This document shows, one piece after another, positions 45,120-54,949 of a stretch of 64,000 bases of DNA. The DNA lies in the NCBI RefSeq assembly GCF_000429365.1, contig NZ_AUBS01000005.1, forward strand, positions 124,001 through 188,000. The letters run 5' to 3'. The stretch is from Pseudodonghicola xiamenensis DSM 18339 (GTDB lineage: Bacteria; Pseudomonadota; Alphaproteobacteria; Rhodobacterales; Rhodobacteraceae). Below the pieces are notes generated by a model that did not search any database, was not told where the DNA came from, and was given only the letters and a program-made list of their open reading frames with translations. Numbering within the stretch: position 1 is the stretch's first letter; every line of letters begins with the position of its first letter. The translations under genes and the position numbers were made by a program.

Positions 45120-47699
45120 TCAGAAGCGGTCCAGCAAGCGGCGCAGATAATCAAGCTCGATCCTGGGCCGCGCGCCCTCACCGGAACGGCGGCGGATTTC
45201 GTCCAGCAGCTCCCGCGCCCGGCGATAAACGTCCTCGCCCTGCAACAGCCCCTGATCCGAGCCGACGGCGCCATTTGCCCCCGCCTCACGCCCCAGCGGA
45301 TCGCGGGCCCGGCCCTGGGCATCGCCCTCGGCCATACCCTGTCCCTGACGGGTCTGCCGTTGCTGCTGTGCCATCGCCTCACCGAGAGAGCGCATCCCCT
45401 CGCGCAGGGCCTCGATCGCCTCGGACTGCCGGTCGATCGCCTCGGCCAGATCGTTGCCGCGCAACGCTTCCTCGGCACCGTCCATCGCCCGCCCGGCCCG
45501 GTCCAACGCGTCACGCGCCGCATCGCCATCCGGCGTTCCCGCCCCGGGCAAGCCACCGCGCTGGCGGTCCAGCTCACGCCGCAGCGCCTGCTGACGCTCC
45601 GCCAGCGCGCCCTCCTCGCCCGGGCGCTGCCCCGTTTCGCCACCCGTCTCACCGCCCTGACCGCTGCCCTGGCCCTGCTGACCCTCATGGCTCTGACCCC
45701 GACCCTGACCGCCGCTTTGCCCCTGATTCTGCTGTGACTGGCCGGCGCCGCTGTCGGGATTGAACTGTTGCTGCAGGTCTCTGAAGGCCTGATCGCTCAG
45801 TCCCTGCTGATTGCGCAGCGTATCGGCAAGCCCATCCATCGCGCGCTGACCTTCAGAGGAACCGTCCTGCCCCTCGCCCTGAGTCACGCGCATGTTTTCC
45901 ATCATCTGCTGGAATTCCTGCAGCGCCTGCTGCGCCTCCGCCATGCGGCCCTGCTCCATCAGCTCTTGGATGCGATCCATCATCCGCTGCAAATCGTTCT
46001 GCGTCATCTGAACCGCATCGCCCGACGGCGTCGCCTGTTCGCCGGTCTCACCGTTTTCGCGCGCCTGGCGGCTGAGTTGGCGCATGTAATCGTCGGTCGC
46101 GTCGCGCAGCTCCTGCATCAGCTCAGCAATCTCCTGATCGCTGGCGCCGTTCTTCATCGCCTCGCTCAACCGCTCCTGCGCCCGTCGCAAGCGCTCCAGC
46201 GCATCGCCCAGATCACCCTCTTCCAGCGCCAATGCCAACGTCCACAGCGCCTCGGCCACCTCATCGCGTTCGCTCGGGGTCAGCCCATGCGCAGTGTAAT
46301 TCTCCAGCCGGCGCAGCGCGACCCTGAGCCGCAAATAAGCCGTTTGCGACCGGAACACCTCATCCGGGCGATGCGAGATTGCGCGCAAGACCTGCGCCAC
46401 CCGCACCGCATTCTCGCGCGACCACAGCAGATCGCGCCGCTGCTCCGCCACCGCAGCCGCCAGCGGATCGAAGAAACGCCGCGCCGGCAACGGCGAGGCA
46501 AAGGGCGCGGACACCCCCGTCTGCCCGGCAGCGTCCATCACGCTCAGGGTCACGGTCACCGGCAGATTGGCCCAGGGGTGCTTGGAAAAATCCTCGATCA
46601 GCTTTTCGCTGAAGTCCTTGCGATCCCCGGTGATCGGCATCGGCAGATCGACAGTGATGAGATCGCGCGGCTCAGGCGCCACCGCCAGACCATAGCGGCG
46701 CGCGATCTGATCCATATCCAGGGCGATCACCGCCTGGCCCGACACGATGCCATAATCGTCGCGGGCCCGAAACGGCAGTGTCATCTGCCCCTGGGGTCCC
46801 ACCTCGGCCGGGCCAGCGATGCCCACCTCGGGCACCGCATCGCGGATAACCGAGACCTTCCAGGCACGTCCGCCCGGCCCGTCGATCCGCAAATCGCCGC
46901 TGCGCGTCACCGTGAAATCCTGCTGCGGATCCGATGCGGACGGCACCTCTCCGATACGGCCCGATACGGTTTCGGCCAGGGTCAGCGCACCGATCTCACC
47001 ATAAAACCGCAGGGTAATCTGGCTGTTCTCGGGCAACCGGAGGTCAGATCCGGAGATATCGTTGAGATAAAGCGTCGGCAAACCGGTATAGCGTGGCGGC
47101 TCTATCCAACCCTCCCAAGCCGGGCCGCCGGCGACGGCAGGCGCCCCGCCCGGCGCCATTCCGGCAACCGAGCCCACGCGCCAGACCGATCCGAAGATCA
47201 GACCGACCAGCAACGCCAACAGCGCCACATAGCGCAGCGCAAAGGGATCCCGGCGGGCAAGCTGAGGATCTGGATGGACCGCACGCGCTTCGGCCAACCT
47301 GGCCTGCATCCGGGCCTGATGGGCATGCCAGACCGCAGCCGAAGCCGCATCCCCGGCCCCAACAGCCTGATCGTCCAGCAGAGCCTGGATCGGCCGGCCC
47401 GGCAGGGTCTCGTCCAACCGCGCCAACGCCTCGGCCCGGCGCGGCCAGCGGAACCGCCGCCCGCCGCGCAGCGTGAACCAGAGCGTTGCCAGAATGGCGA
47501 TCACGCCCAGGATCCAGACCGCTTCGATCGGCGCAAGCTCGTGCAGCCCCAGCATCAGCGCCGCCAGCACGGCCATGACGATCGAGGTCACCGGCCAGAA
47601 GGCCCGCAATAGCCGTTCGGCCAGCAGGCCGACCCACGTCAGCGCAAGCGGCAGGCGCAGCGTCTTGCTCACAGGGTCGTCATCGGGCGCCCGGGACAT
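45120..47699 (-). CDS. TIGR02302 family large membrane protein
   Basis: An 859-residue alphaproteobacterial protein of the TIGR02302/DUF4175 type. Three hydrophobic segments lie near the N-terminus (about 30-50, 58-78, 155-175). A periplasmic-looking middle follows (about 180-480), and then a long helical, Gln/Glu/Gly-rich low-complexity region (about 540-800) with runs such as QNQGQSGGQGRGQSHEGQQG. The C-terminal 60 residues are conserved-looking (YRRARELLDEIRRRSGEG). No known activity. It follows lysA by 34 bases on the same strand. Confidence 0.88.
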   Translation of the reverse strand: MSRAPDDDPVSKTLRLPLALTWVGLLAERLLRAFWPVTSIVMAVLAALMLGLHELAPIEAVWILGVIAILATLWFTLRGGRRFRWPRRAEALARLDETLPGRPIQALLDDQAVGAGDAASAAVWHAHQARMQARLAEARAVHPDPQLARRDPFALRYVALLALLVGLIFGSVWRVGSVAGMAPGGAPAVAGGPAWEGWIEPPRYTGLPTLYLNDISGSDLRLPENSQITLRFYGEIGALTLAETVSGRIGEVPSASDPQQDFTVTRSGDLRIDGPGGRAWKVSVIRDAVPEVGIAGPAEVGPQGQMTLPFRARDDYGIVSGQAVIALDMDQIARRYGLAVAPEPRDLITVDLPMPITGDRKDFSEKLIEDFSKHPWANLPVTVTLSVMDAAGQTGVSAPFASPLPARRFFDPLAAAVAEQRRDLLWSRENAVRVAQVLRAISHRPDEVFRSQTAYLRLRVALRRLENYTAHGLTPSERDEVAEALWTLALALEEGDLGDALERLRRAQERLSEAMKNGASDQEIAELMQELRDATDDYMRQLSRQARENGETGEQATPSGDAVQMTQNDLQRMMDRIQELMEQGRMAEAQQALQEFQQMMENMRVTQGEGQDGSSEGQRAMDGLADTLRNQQGLSDQAFRDLQQQFNPDSGAGQSQQNQGQSGGQGRGQSHEGQQGQGSGQGGETGGETGQRPGEEGALAERQQALRRELDRQRGGLPGAGTPDGDAARDALDRAGRAMDGAEEALRGNDLAEAIDRQSEAIEALREGMRSLGEAMAQQQRQTRQGQGMAEGDAQGRARDPLGREAGANGAVGSDQGLLQGEDVYRRARELLDEIRRRSGEGARPRIELDYLRRLLDRF

Positions 47700-47733
47700 A
47701 AGCGATCACACTCCATCACAGCCCTGCGAGGGG

Positions 47734-48999
47734 TCAGAGCCATTCCGGGATGGTATCGCGATTTATCATTTCGTCAAAGGTCGGGCGTCGGCGGATTACC
47801 GCAAACTGATCGCCCTTGACCATCACCTCGGGGATCAGAAGACGGCTGTTGTATTCACTCGACATCACGGCGCCGTAAGCCCCCGCGCTGCGGAACGCGA
47901 TCAGATCACCGGCCGCCAACGGCGGCATCGGGCGTTGCCGCGCAAAGGTATCGCCGGTCTCGCAGATCGGGCCGACGACGTCGATCGGAGCCAATTCCAC
48001 CGCTGGCGCTGGTTCGATCACCGGGACGATATCGTGATGCGCCTCGTACATGGCGGGGCGGATCAGATCGTTCATCGCGGCATCGACGATCAGGAAATCC
48101 CGGCCCTCGCCATGTTTGACATAGATGACCTCGGAAACCAGCAGCCCGGCATTGCCGACCACCAGACGGCCCGGCTCGATTTCGATCTCGCAGCCCAGAT
48201 GGCCCAGGGTGCGCCGCACCAGAGCGCCATAATCCGATGGCAGCGGCGGCGCCTCGTTCGAACGCGCATAAGGGATCCCCAGACCGCCTCCCAGATCCAG
48301 CCGCCGAATATTGTGACCGTCCGCACGCAGCAGCTCGGTCAGTTCGGCGACCTTATGGTAGGCCATCTCGAATGGCTCCAGCTGGGTCAGCTGGCTGCCG
48401 ATATGGACGTCGATGCCGATCACATCAATGCCCGGCAGTTTGGCCGCACGGGCATAAACCTCACGAGCGCGCGCAATCGGGATACCGAACTTGTTCTCGG
48501 ACTTGCCGGTGGCGATCTTGGCGTGGGTCTTGGCGTCGACATCGGGGTTCACCCGGACGGTGATCGGCGCGATCACGCCCAGCTCCTGCGCCACGGCGCT
48601 GATCACCTCGAGCTCGGGCTCTGATTCGACATTGAACTGGCGAATACCACCGCTCAGCGCGACGCGAATATCCTCGGCCGTCTTGCCGACGCCGGAAAAG
48701 ACGATCCGCTCGCCCGGGACACCAGCCGCCTTAGCGCGGCGGTATTCTCCCTGAGAGACCACATCCATCCCCGCCCCAGCCTCGGCCAGGGTCCTGAGGA
48801 TCGCCTGATTCGACGCGGCCTTGACCGCATAACAGACCAGATGATCCAACCCTTCCAAAGCCTGATCAAACAGATGGAAGTGACGCAGCAGCGTCGCGGT
48901 CGAATAGACATAGAAGGGCGTACCCACCGCAGCCGCGATCTCGGTCAGCGGGACATCTTCGGCGTAGAGAGCGCCATCTCTGTAGAGAAAATGATCCAT
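47734..48999 (-). CDS. lysA: Diaminopimelate decarboxylase
   Basis: A 421-residue fold-type III PLP enzyme making lysine from meso-DAP. The Schiff-base lysine is in YAVKAASN near residue 59, the glycine loop is LDLGGGLGIPY, EPGRLVVGNAG binds phosphate, and CETGDTFA supplies the active-site cysteine. It is distinct from the ODC-like enzyme at 18599. It belongs to the argH-lipoprotein-DUF2834-lysA run. Confidence 0.96.
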   Translation of the reverse strand: MDHFLYRDGALYAEDVPLTEIAAAVGTPFYVYSTATLLRHFHLFDQALEGLDHLVCYAVKAASNQAILRTLAEAGAGMDVVSQGEYRRAKAAGVPGERIVFSGVGKTAEDIRVALSGGIRQFNVESEPELEVISAVAQELGVIAPITVRVNPDVDAKTHAKIATGKSENKFGIPIARAREVYARAAKLPGIDVIGIDVHIGSQLTQLEPFEMAYHKVAELTELLRADGHNIRRLDLGGGLGIPYARSNEAPPLPSDYGALVRRTLGHLGCEIEIEPGRLVVGNAGLLVSEVIYVKHGEGRDFLIVDAAMNDLIRPAMYEAHHDIVPVIEPAPAVELAPIDVVGPICETGDTFARQRPMPPLAAGDLIAFRSAGAYGAVMSSEYNSRLLIPEVMVKGDQFAVIRRRPTFDEMINRDTIPEWL

Positions 49000-49138
49000 A
49001 CCGCGCGATTAAGAGAATCCGCGCTACAGTTCAATTATAAACACGCGCGGGGGCCTTTCCCCTGTCCTCCCAGGGGCCTTTGGGCCAGCACCGGCCGCGG
49101 AAAGCCGAAACCGGAGGCGAAGCCCAAGCGCCCCGGGC

Positions 49139-49456
49139 TCACACCACCGGGCGGCTGCGCAGGAACAAATACAACGGCAAGCCGCAGCTCACCCCGATCA
49201 GGAAGGTCGCCGGAAGGGCGACAAGCGCGATCCAGTTCCGCCGCACTGCCACCTCCGCCAGGATGAAGACGCTCAGCGCGATGGCCGAGATCACCAGATC
49301 CCAGGTCAGCGCCGCGCTGGCGGGGGAGGACAGCCATTCGGCGATCAGCCCGGAGGGGGAGAAACCGTTCTGCGACGCCCAGCGCGCCAGATGTGCCATC
49401 GGATGGGCGGCCCCCCAGATCGCCAGGGCCAGATAGATCATGCGCAGGGGCGACAT
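49139..49456 (-). CDS. DUF2834 family membrane protein
   Basis: A 105-residue protein with three membrane helices (about 4-22, 45-66, 75-98). WDLVISAIALSVFILAEVAVRRNW and VALPATFLIGVSCGLPLYLFLR are the DUF2834 landmarks. The ATG at 49456 follows GGAG by 6 bases; an in-frame ATG at 49468 is less well placed. Function unknown. Confidence 0.8.
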   Translation of the reverse strand: MSPLRMIYLALAIWGAAHPMAHLARWASQNGFSPSGLIAEWLSSPASAALTWDLVISAIALSVFILAEVAVRRNWIALVALPATFLIGVSCGLPLYLFLRSRPVV

Positions 49457-49526
49457 CGGCAACTCCATCTCTCACACCGGTGCAGGATAGCCCTCGGCCC
49501 CGGGCGGGGCCGGAGGAATGCCGGGA

Positions 49527-49646
49527 TTAGAATACTGCTGCCGGGCCCGACTGAGCCATCCGGCTGGGCGGGATCGGCTCCCCATCGACGCCGCAGGCGG
49601 CCAGCCCGGCGCAGGCCACCAGCATCAGCAGACCCGCACGGATCAT
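49527..49646 (-). CDS. 39-residue lipoprotein, LptM/YifL-like
   Basis: A very short lipoprotein: signal [18 protein letters not shown] with C18 as the lipid-bearing cysteine, then [12 protein letters not shown]. The C-G-x-x-G-x-P-x-x-P core is that of the LPAM_2 family, which includes E. coli LptM (YifL, beside lysA), a factor for LptDE assembly. Its ATG overlaps the argH stop as ATGA. Position between argH and lysA matches the family habit. Assignment is by motif and context. Confidence 0.75.
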   Translation of the reverse strand: MIRAGLLMLVACAGLAACGVDGEPIPPSRMAQSGPAAVF

Positions 49647-51034
49647 GCCAGAGCCTCTTTCCAGCGGGCGATCTGTTCGCGCACCCGCTTGGGCGCAGTG
49701 CCGCCATAGGACAGCCGCGAATTGACCGAGTTGTCGACGCCGAGCACAGAGAAGATATCCTCGGTGATGCCAGCGTGGACCGACTGCATTTCAGCCAGCG
49801 TCAGATCGGGCAGATCACAGCCCTTCTTTTCGGCCATGGCGACCAGCGTACCGGTGACGTGATGGGCATCGCGGAACGGTACTTTCAGCACCCGCACCAA
49901 CCAGTCGGCCAGATCGGTGGCGGTGGAAAAGCCCGAGCCCGCGGCAGCGGCCAGGTTTTCGCGGTTGGCGGTCATGTCCTTGACCATGCCTTCCATCGCG
50001 GCCAGTGCCAGCATCCAGTTGTCGGCGGCGTCGAAGACCTGTTCCTTGTCTTCCTGCATATCCTTGGAATAGGCCAAGGGCAGCCCCTTCATCACCATCA
50101 TCAGCGCGGTATTGGCACCGAAGATGCGGCCGATCTTGGCGCGGATCAGCTCGGCCGCGTCGGGGTTCTTCTTCTGCGGCATGATCGAGGAGCCAGTGGA
50201 AAAGCGATCGCTGAGCGCCACGAAACGGAACTGGGCCGAAGACCAGATCACCAGTTCCTCGGCGAAGCGGCTCAGGTGCATGGCGCTGATCGAGGCAGTC
50301 GACAGGAATTCCAGCGCGAAATCACGGTCGGACACGGCATCCAGGCTATTGGCAGACGGCCGATCAAAGCCCAGCGCCTCGGCAGTCATGTGCCGGTCGA
50401 TCGGGAAGGAGGTGCCAGCCAGCGCGGCGGCGCCCAGCGGGCTTTCGTTCATCCGCTTACGCGCGTCACGCACGCGGGACAGGTCACGACCGAACATCTC
50501 GACATAGGCCATCATGTGGTGGCCCCAGGTCACCGGCTGGGCGGTCTGCAGGTGGGTAAAGCCCGGCATCACCCAATCGGCGCCGGCCTCGGCCTGCGTC
50601 AGAAGCGCGCGGATCAGCGCGATGAGCCCGGCTTCGGCGGCATCGAATTGGTCCCGCACCCAGAGCTTGAAGTCGGTCGCCACCTGGTCGTTGCGCGACC
50701 GGCCGGTGTGCAGCCGGCCCGCCGGCTCTCCGATGATCTCTTTCAGCCGGGCTTCCACGTTCATGTGGATGTCTTCCAGCGCGGTGGAGAACTGGAAGGT
50801 TCCGGCCTCAATTTCTGACAAGACCGTGAGAAGCCCTTCCCGAATGGCCTCGGCATCGTTATCGCTGATCACGCCCGTCGCAGCCAGCATGGCGGCATGG
50901 GCCCTGGAACCGGCGATATCCTGGGACGCCATCCGCTTGTCGAACCCGATCGAGGCATTGATCGCCTCCATGATCGCGTCCGGTCCGGCGGCGAAGCGGC
51001 CGCCCCACATCTGGTTCGAGGATTGATCTGCCAT
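49643..51034 (-). CDS. argH: Argininosuccinate lyase
   Basis: A 463-residue fumarase-superfamily lyase, last step of arginine synthesis. [26 protein letters not shown] is the typical start, [14 protein letters not shown] holds the catalytic histidine, and [20 protein letters not shown] is the superfamily signature with the mobile serine. The ATG at 51034 lies 22 bases from the divergent TlpA gene; the longer frame to 51079 runs into it. Followed in coupling by the lipoprotein. Confidence 0.96.
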   Translation of the reverse strand: MADQSSNQMWGGRFAAGPDAIMEAINASIGFDKRMASQDIAGSRAHAAMLAATGVISDNDAEAIREGLLTVLSEIEAGTFQFSTALEDIHMNVEARLKEIIGEPAGRLHTGRSRNDQVATDFKLWVRDQFDAAEAGLIALIRALLTQAEAGADWVMPGFTHLQTAQPVTWGHHMMAYVEMFGRDLSRVRDARKRMNESPLGAAALAGTSFPIDRHMTAEALGFDRPSANSLDAVSDRDFALEFLSTASISAMHLSRFAEELVIWSSAQFRFVALSDRFSTGSSIMPQKKNPDAAELIRAKIGRIFGANTALMMVMKGLPLAYSKDMQEDKEQVFDAADNWMLALAAMEGMVKDMTANRENLAAAAGSGFSTATDLADWLVRVLKVPFRDAHHVTGTLVAMAEKKGCDLPDLTLAEMQSVHAGITEDIFSVLGVDNSVNSRLSYGGTAPKRVREQIARWKEALA

Positions 51035-51056
51035 GTTCTGCACCCGTGGAGGTAAA

Positions 51057-51623
51057 ATGCGCCTGTTCCGTTCCCTCACCCTTTATATGGCCCTGCTTCT
51101 GGGTGCAAACGCCGCCTTTGCCGCCGATCTCTCTGAACTCGGGGCGCTGCGCGAGGGCGACATGAAGAAACTGGCCCTCCACGCCGAGCCGAAACCGGTG
51201 TCCGAACTTCCCTTCCAGCTTGCCGATGGCGCAGGAACCGCAACGCTGGCCGATTTTCGCGGCAAATATCTGCTGCTGAACTTCTGGGCCACCTGGTGCG
51301 CCCCCTGCCGCAAGGAGATGCCGATGCTCGCCGCCCTGCAGGAGGAGTTCGGCGGCGACCGCTTCCAGGTGGTCACCATCGCCACCGGCCGCAACTCTCC
51401 TGCCGGGATCCGGAAGTTCTTCGACGAGATCGGCGTGACCGACCTACCGCGCTATCAGGATCCGAAACAGGCGCTGGCCCGTGACATGGCGGTGCTGGGC
51501 CTGCCCGTCACCGTGATTGTCGACCCCGAGGGGCGCGAGATCGGCCGGTTGATGGGGGACGCGGACTGGAGCTCGGACAGCGCCAAGGCCATCATCTCGG
51601 CCCTGCTGCTCGACGACGCCTGA
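51057..51623 (+). CDS. TlpA family thiol-disulfide oxidoreductase
   Basis: A 188-residue exported thioredoxin-fold protein. A signal peptide (about 1-23, ending AFAAD) is followed by [15 protein letters not shown] with redox cysteines C81 and C84 and the cis-proline in [13 protein letters not shown]. TlpA/ResA-like proteins reduce cytochrome c or copper-site thiols in the periplasm. GGAGG precedes the ATG at 51057. Divergent from argH with only 22 bases between starts. Confidence 0.92.
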   Translation: MRLFRSLTLYMALLLGANAAFAADLSELGALREGDMKKLALHAEPKPVSELPFQLADGAGTATLADFRGKYLLLNFWATWCAPCRKEMPMLAALQEEFGGDRFQVVTIATGRNSPAGIRKFFDEIGVTDLPRYQDPKQALARDMAVLGLPVTVIVDPEGREIGRLMGDADWSSDSAKAIISALLLDDA

Positions 51624-51673
51624 GCCCCTCCCCTGCCGCGTCAGTCCGGCCATCAGCACAAAGTTTACGCTAA

Positions 51674-51741
51674 GTCACCCAACAGGTGACCCAAATCGGG
51701 AATCATGGCATAACTTTCGTTATGGAAGGAGACTGATTCCC
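51674..51741. promoter_or_regulatory. Cluster of palindromes upstream of the VWA protein
   Basis: GTCACC-CAACA-GGTGAC (51674-51690), CATAAC-TTTC-GTTATG (51709-51724), and GGGAATC (51698-51704) pairing with GATTCCC (51735-51741), which encloses the second and is followed by AAAAAA. This gives nested stems or operators. The 51624-51942 gap holds no gene. Confidence 0.55.
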
Positions 51742-51869
51742 AAAAAATCGGCGCGATTACCTGCGCCAGGAGACGTTAGGTCAACGCGACATCCCAGGAT
51801 TGTCGTGAGTGGATGTTTATGTGCCGCGACCGACCTCGGCCCCAAGGGGATCCCCCCTCTTTCCACGCG

Positions 51870-51909
51870 TGTTGACAAGTTTACGGGCCTTCCAATGGCC
51901 CTTGTTTAT
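51870..51909 (+). promoter_or_regulatory. TTGACA hexamer and terminator-like hairpin just before the VWA gene
   Basis: TTGACA lies at 51872-51877 without a clear -10. GGGCC-TTCCAAT-GGCCC (51885-51901) followed by TTGTTTATT forms a short terminator-like stem 34 bases before the ATG. It may end the TlpA transcript or act in the leader. Confidence 0.4.
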
Positions 51910-51942
51910 TAGATCAAGTCCATTTTCAGGGAGAGCAAGCTC

Positions 51943-53754
51943 ATGGCCAGCGTCACATTCACCATTCCCGGCACGGTCGACACCATCGTTACCGTCACCG
52001 AAGTCATCAATCCCCTTACCGGCCTGCGGGAATTGCAGTTCGACGTCAGCGTCGACGAAAGCGCCGGCACCGAGGGCGATCTGCGCGGGCTGTATTTCGA
52101 TCTCGCCGATGAAAGCGCTCTCGGCTCCCTCTCGATCAGTGGCGCCGACGTGACCGGATCGCAATTTGCCGCCAATGACGTCACCGATCTGGGACGCGGC
52201 AACAATATGAACGGCAAACACACCAACAAGGGCAACGGCTTTGACGCCGGGGTCGGTTTCGGCACCCCGGGCATGGCCCGGGACGACATCGACCACACCA
52301 GCTTTACGCTGGCGTCGACCGATGGCGATCTGAACCTCGATCTGCTCAGCGAGATGCGCTTCGGCGTCCGGGTCACCTCGATCGGCAGCGATCTCGATCG
52401 CGACGGCGGCCAGAAGGTCGTGGGCGACGCGCCCTATATCAACCTGCCGCCCGATGCCTATGACGACGGTCTCGGCGCGGACAATCGCCTGGTGGTGGAA
52501 AGCGGCGACAGCATCAGCATCGACGTGCTCGCCAATGACGAGGACCGCGACGGCAGTCTCGATCCCGCGACACTGACGATCGTCGCGCCTACCCCGCTCG
52601 GTTCCGCCTCGATCAACAGCGGCCAGATCGAATTTCACGCCAATGATGTAGGCGGCGACAGCAGCGATGGGTCCGGCGTCGGCGCCATCGGCTATACGGT
52701 CGATGACAATGAAGGCACGGCCAGCAATACCGCCTATGCCTACGTCCATGTGATCGACCCGCTGATCGAAACCGACACCGATTCCTCTGTCGCGGCGCTG
52801 AACGGTCAGACCATCGCGATGAGCCTGACCACAGAGGACCGCACCTATAACGACGAAAGCGAGGTGGCGGGGACCATCAATTTCGGCGACCTGGCGCAGA
52901 AGGATGTGAATGTCTCCTTCGTGATCGACGGTTCGGGGTCGATCAACGCGGCGGAATGGGCGCAACAACTTGCCGCCGTGCAGGACACCATCGACCTGCT
53001 GCGCAGTCGCTTCGACGGCACCGGTACGGATGTCGAAATCCAGCTTGTGCAATTCTCGGGCGAACCGAGCTCCACCCCCGACGCCTTCGGCGCCAGCTTT
53101 GGCCTTTTCGACCATACGCTGGACGATATCACCACCGGAACGCCGCTGTCCTCGCAACTGCGCCAGGTCACCAATTACGAGGCCGGGCTGCGCCTGGCCA
53201 GGGATTTCCTGGTGCCGCAGGATGGCGACGAAAACTATATGGTCTTCATCTCGGACGGGGTGCCCCTGACCGCCTACAACCCGAACGGCAACGGCACCTC
53301 CATCAATTCCTCCAGCCCCAGCTACTACATGGACGAAGTTCAGGCGATCTGGGCGGCCGGCACCTCTGTCACCGCGCTCGGCTTCGGCTCGGTCGACAAG
53401 CCACGGCTGGATCAGATCGACAACACCGGCGGCGCGCAGGTCTTCGCCAATGCCTCACAGTTGGGGGACGCGCTTGGCGCCTCGCCGCTCTTTCCGGCGG
53501 ATGTGATCGAATTCAATCTCAGCGTTAACGGAACCGATACCGGCCTGAACAGCGCCGACCTGGTCGATCTTGGCGGCGGCGACCTTGGCTTTTCCGGCGC
53601 GCTGAGCGGGCTCGACACCACGGCGGGCGCCGTCAATACCGTGATCGCCACTGCCAGCTTCGACGTCGACGGTGACGGGCTGGCCGATGAGATACGCACC
53701 GTTCAAACCCAGATCGAAGCAACCGACGGCTCCGATATCTTCGCCTGGATTTGA
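51943..53754 (+). CDS. VWA-domain protein, probable type I secretion substrate
   Basis: A 603-residue acidic protein without a signal peptide. Residues 1-160 form an extracellular-type beta domain (LRGLYFDLADES, GMARDDIDHTSFTLAS, MRFGVRVTSIGSDLDRDG). Residues about 168-275 form an Ig/cadherin-like domain with VLANDEDRDGSLDPATLTIV. A von Willebrand A domain starts near 320 with MIDAS D329-G-S331-G-S333 and a later ISDG (D438). The C-terminus, GSDIFAWI, resembles uncleaved type I secretion signals. No T1SS genes are in the window. GGGAGAG precedes the ATG. Likely a secreted calcium-dependent adhesin or matrix protein. Confidence 0.8.
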   Translation: MASVTFTIPGTVDTIVTVTEVINPLTGLRELQFDVSVDESAGTEGDLRGLYFDLADESALGSLSISGADVTGSQFAANDVTDLGRGNNMNGKHTNKGNGFDAGVGFGTPGMARDDIDHTSFTLASTDGDLNLDLLSEMRFGVRVTSIGSDLDRDGGQKVVGDAPYINLPPDAYDDGLGADNRLVVESGDSISIDVLANDEDRDGSLDPATLTIVAPTPLGSASINSGQIEFHANDVGGDSSDGSGVGAIGYTVDDNEGTASNTAYAYVHVIDPLIETDTDSSVAALNGQTIAMSLTTEDRTYNDESEVAGTINFGDLAQKDVNVSFVIDGSGSINAAEWAQQLAAVQDTIDLLRSRFDGTGTDVEIQLVQFSGEPSSTPDAFGASFGLFDHTLDDITTGTPLSSQLRQVTNYEAGLRLARDFLVPQDGDENYMVFISDGVPLTAYNPNGNGTSINSSSPSYYMDEVQAIWAAGTSVTALGFGSVDKPRLDQIDNTGGAQVFANASQLGDALGASPLFPADVIEFNLSVNGTDTGLNSADLVDLGGGDLGFSGALSGLDTTAGAVNTVIATASFDVDGDGLADEIRTVQTQIEATDGSDIFAWI

Positions 53755-53868
53755 CGGCCGCGGCCGCCCGTCTTCCCCCACGACGGGCGGCAAACCGGCC
53801 GACAGCGGCACGTTCTCTTTTGACACCCCCCCTTTGCCCCCGGCTATGATCGGGCGAAGGGGTATGAA

Positions 53869-54255
53869 ATGTCAGCCTATCTGATTGTTCCGCTGGTCTC
53901 TCTTGCCATTGCTGTCCTAGCCGGCCTTTTGGCCCTCGCCAGCCGACCGCGCCGGGCCCTTCTGGACGAGGACCGCGCCCGCGAAGCCTGGCAAAGCGCC
54001 ACCGCCGGCGCACCGATCCGCCAGATGACTCTGTCGCGCGACCGACACGCGGCCCTGATTCTCGGCGACGGAGGACCGGCGCTGGTCTGGACCTCGGGTC
54101 AGGAGGTTCTGCTGCGCCGATTACTGGATTACGACCTTCTCGACGAAGGCAAAACGCTGCGATTGATCTTTCACGACTATGACACGCCCGCAGCCGTCCT
54201 GACGCTCGACACCAGCGAACGCGCCCATTGGCTGAACCTGCTGAACGCGCCCTAA
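53869..54255 (+). CDS. Small membrane-anchored hypothetical protein
   Basis: A 128-residue protein with one N-terminal helix (about 3-25, LIVPLVSLAIAVLAGLLALA) and a cytoplasmic or periplasmic alpha/beta body (TLSRDRHAALILGDGGPALVW...LRLIFHDYDTPAAVLTL). No known family. It ends overlapping the convergent tag gene by 4 bases. GGGG-type ribosome site at 53859-53863. Confidence 0.68.
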   Translation: MSAYLIVPLVSLAIAVLAGLLALASRPRRALLDEDRAREAWQSATAGAPIRQMTLSRDRHAALILGDGGPALVWTSGQEVLLRRLLDYDLLDEGKTLRLIFHDYDTPAAVLTLDTSERAHWLNLLNAP

Positions 54256-54839
54256 ACGTGCGTCCCCAGCCGCCGCACCCGGTCATGGCAGGGGCAACAG
54301 GTCAGATGATCGTTCACCATCCCCACCGCCTGCATGAAGGCGTAGACAATCGTTGGGCCACAAAAACGGAACCCCCGCTTTTTCAGATCCTTCGACAGGG
54401 CCGCGGACAGCGGGGTTGCCGCCGGCACCTCGGCAAGCGTCGCCCAGCGATTCTGGATCGGCGCGCCACCGACAAAATCCCACAGATACCGATCAAAGCC
54501 CTGCTCGGCCTCGATTTTTTGCCAGGCGCGCGCATTGCCGATGGTCGCCTCGATCTTGCCGCGATGGCGCACGATTCCCGGATCGGCCAACAGGCGCATC
54601 ACCTCCTGTTCGCCCCAGGTGGCGATCACATCGGGATTGAACCCGGCAAAGGCAGCCCGAAAATTATCGCGTTTCTTCAGGATCGTGATCCAGCTCAACC
54701 CGGCCTGGAACCCGTCGAGCACCAGTTTCTCCCACAATGCCCGGCTGTCTCGCTCTGGCACGCCCCATTCGGTATCGTGATAGGCAACATAGATCGGCTC
54801 CGACCCGGCCCAACCGCAACGTCCGCTGGTGGTTTCCAT
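54252..54839 (-). CDS. tag: DNA-3-methyladenine glycosylase I
   Basis: A 195-residue base-excision glycosylase removing 3-methyladenine. RCGWAGSEPIYVAYHDTEWG is the N-terminal zinc-site region with C and H, ISWITILKKRDNFRAAFAGFNPD the helix-hairpin-helix side, FVGGAPIQN the pocket loop, and MVNDHLTCCPCHDR the C-terminal zinc ligands. GGAGGAG precedes the ATG at 54839. Confidence 0.95.
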   Translation of the reverse strand: METTSGRCGWAGSEPIYVAYHDTEWGVPERDSRALWEKLVLDGFQAGLSWITILKKRDNFRAAFAGFNPDVIATWGEQEVMRLLADPGIVRHRGKIEATIGNARAWQKIEAEQGFDRYLWDFVGGAPIQNRWATLAEVPAATPLSAALSKDLKKRGFRFCGPTIVYAFMQAVGMVNDHLTCCPCHDRVRRLGTHV

Positions 54840-54949
54840 CAAACTCTCCTCCGGCAACATGCAATTTGCGACAGCGTTAATAGCCCCTAAAGGATTTTGG
54901 CCGACGCTGGTCTGGAACTGACCCTTACCCCAGAATCCGAGAGACCGGA

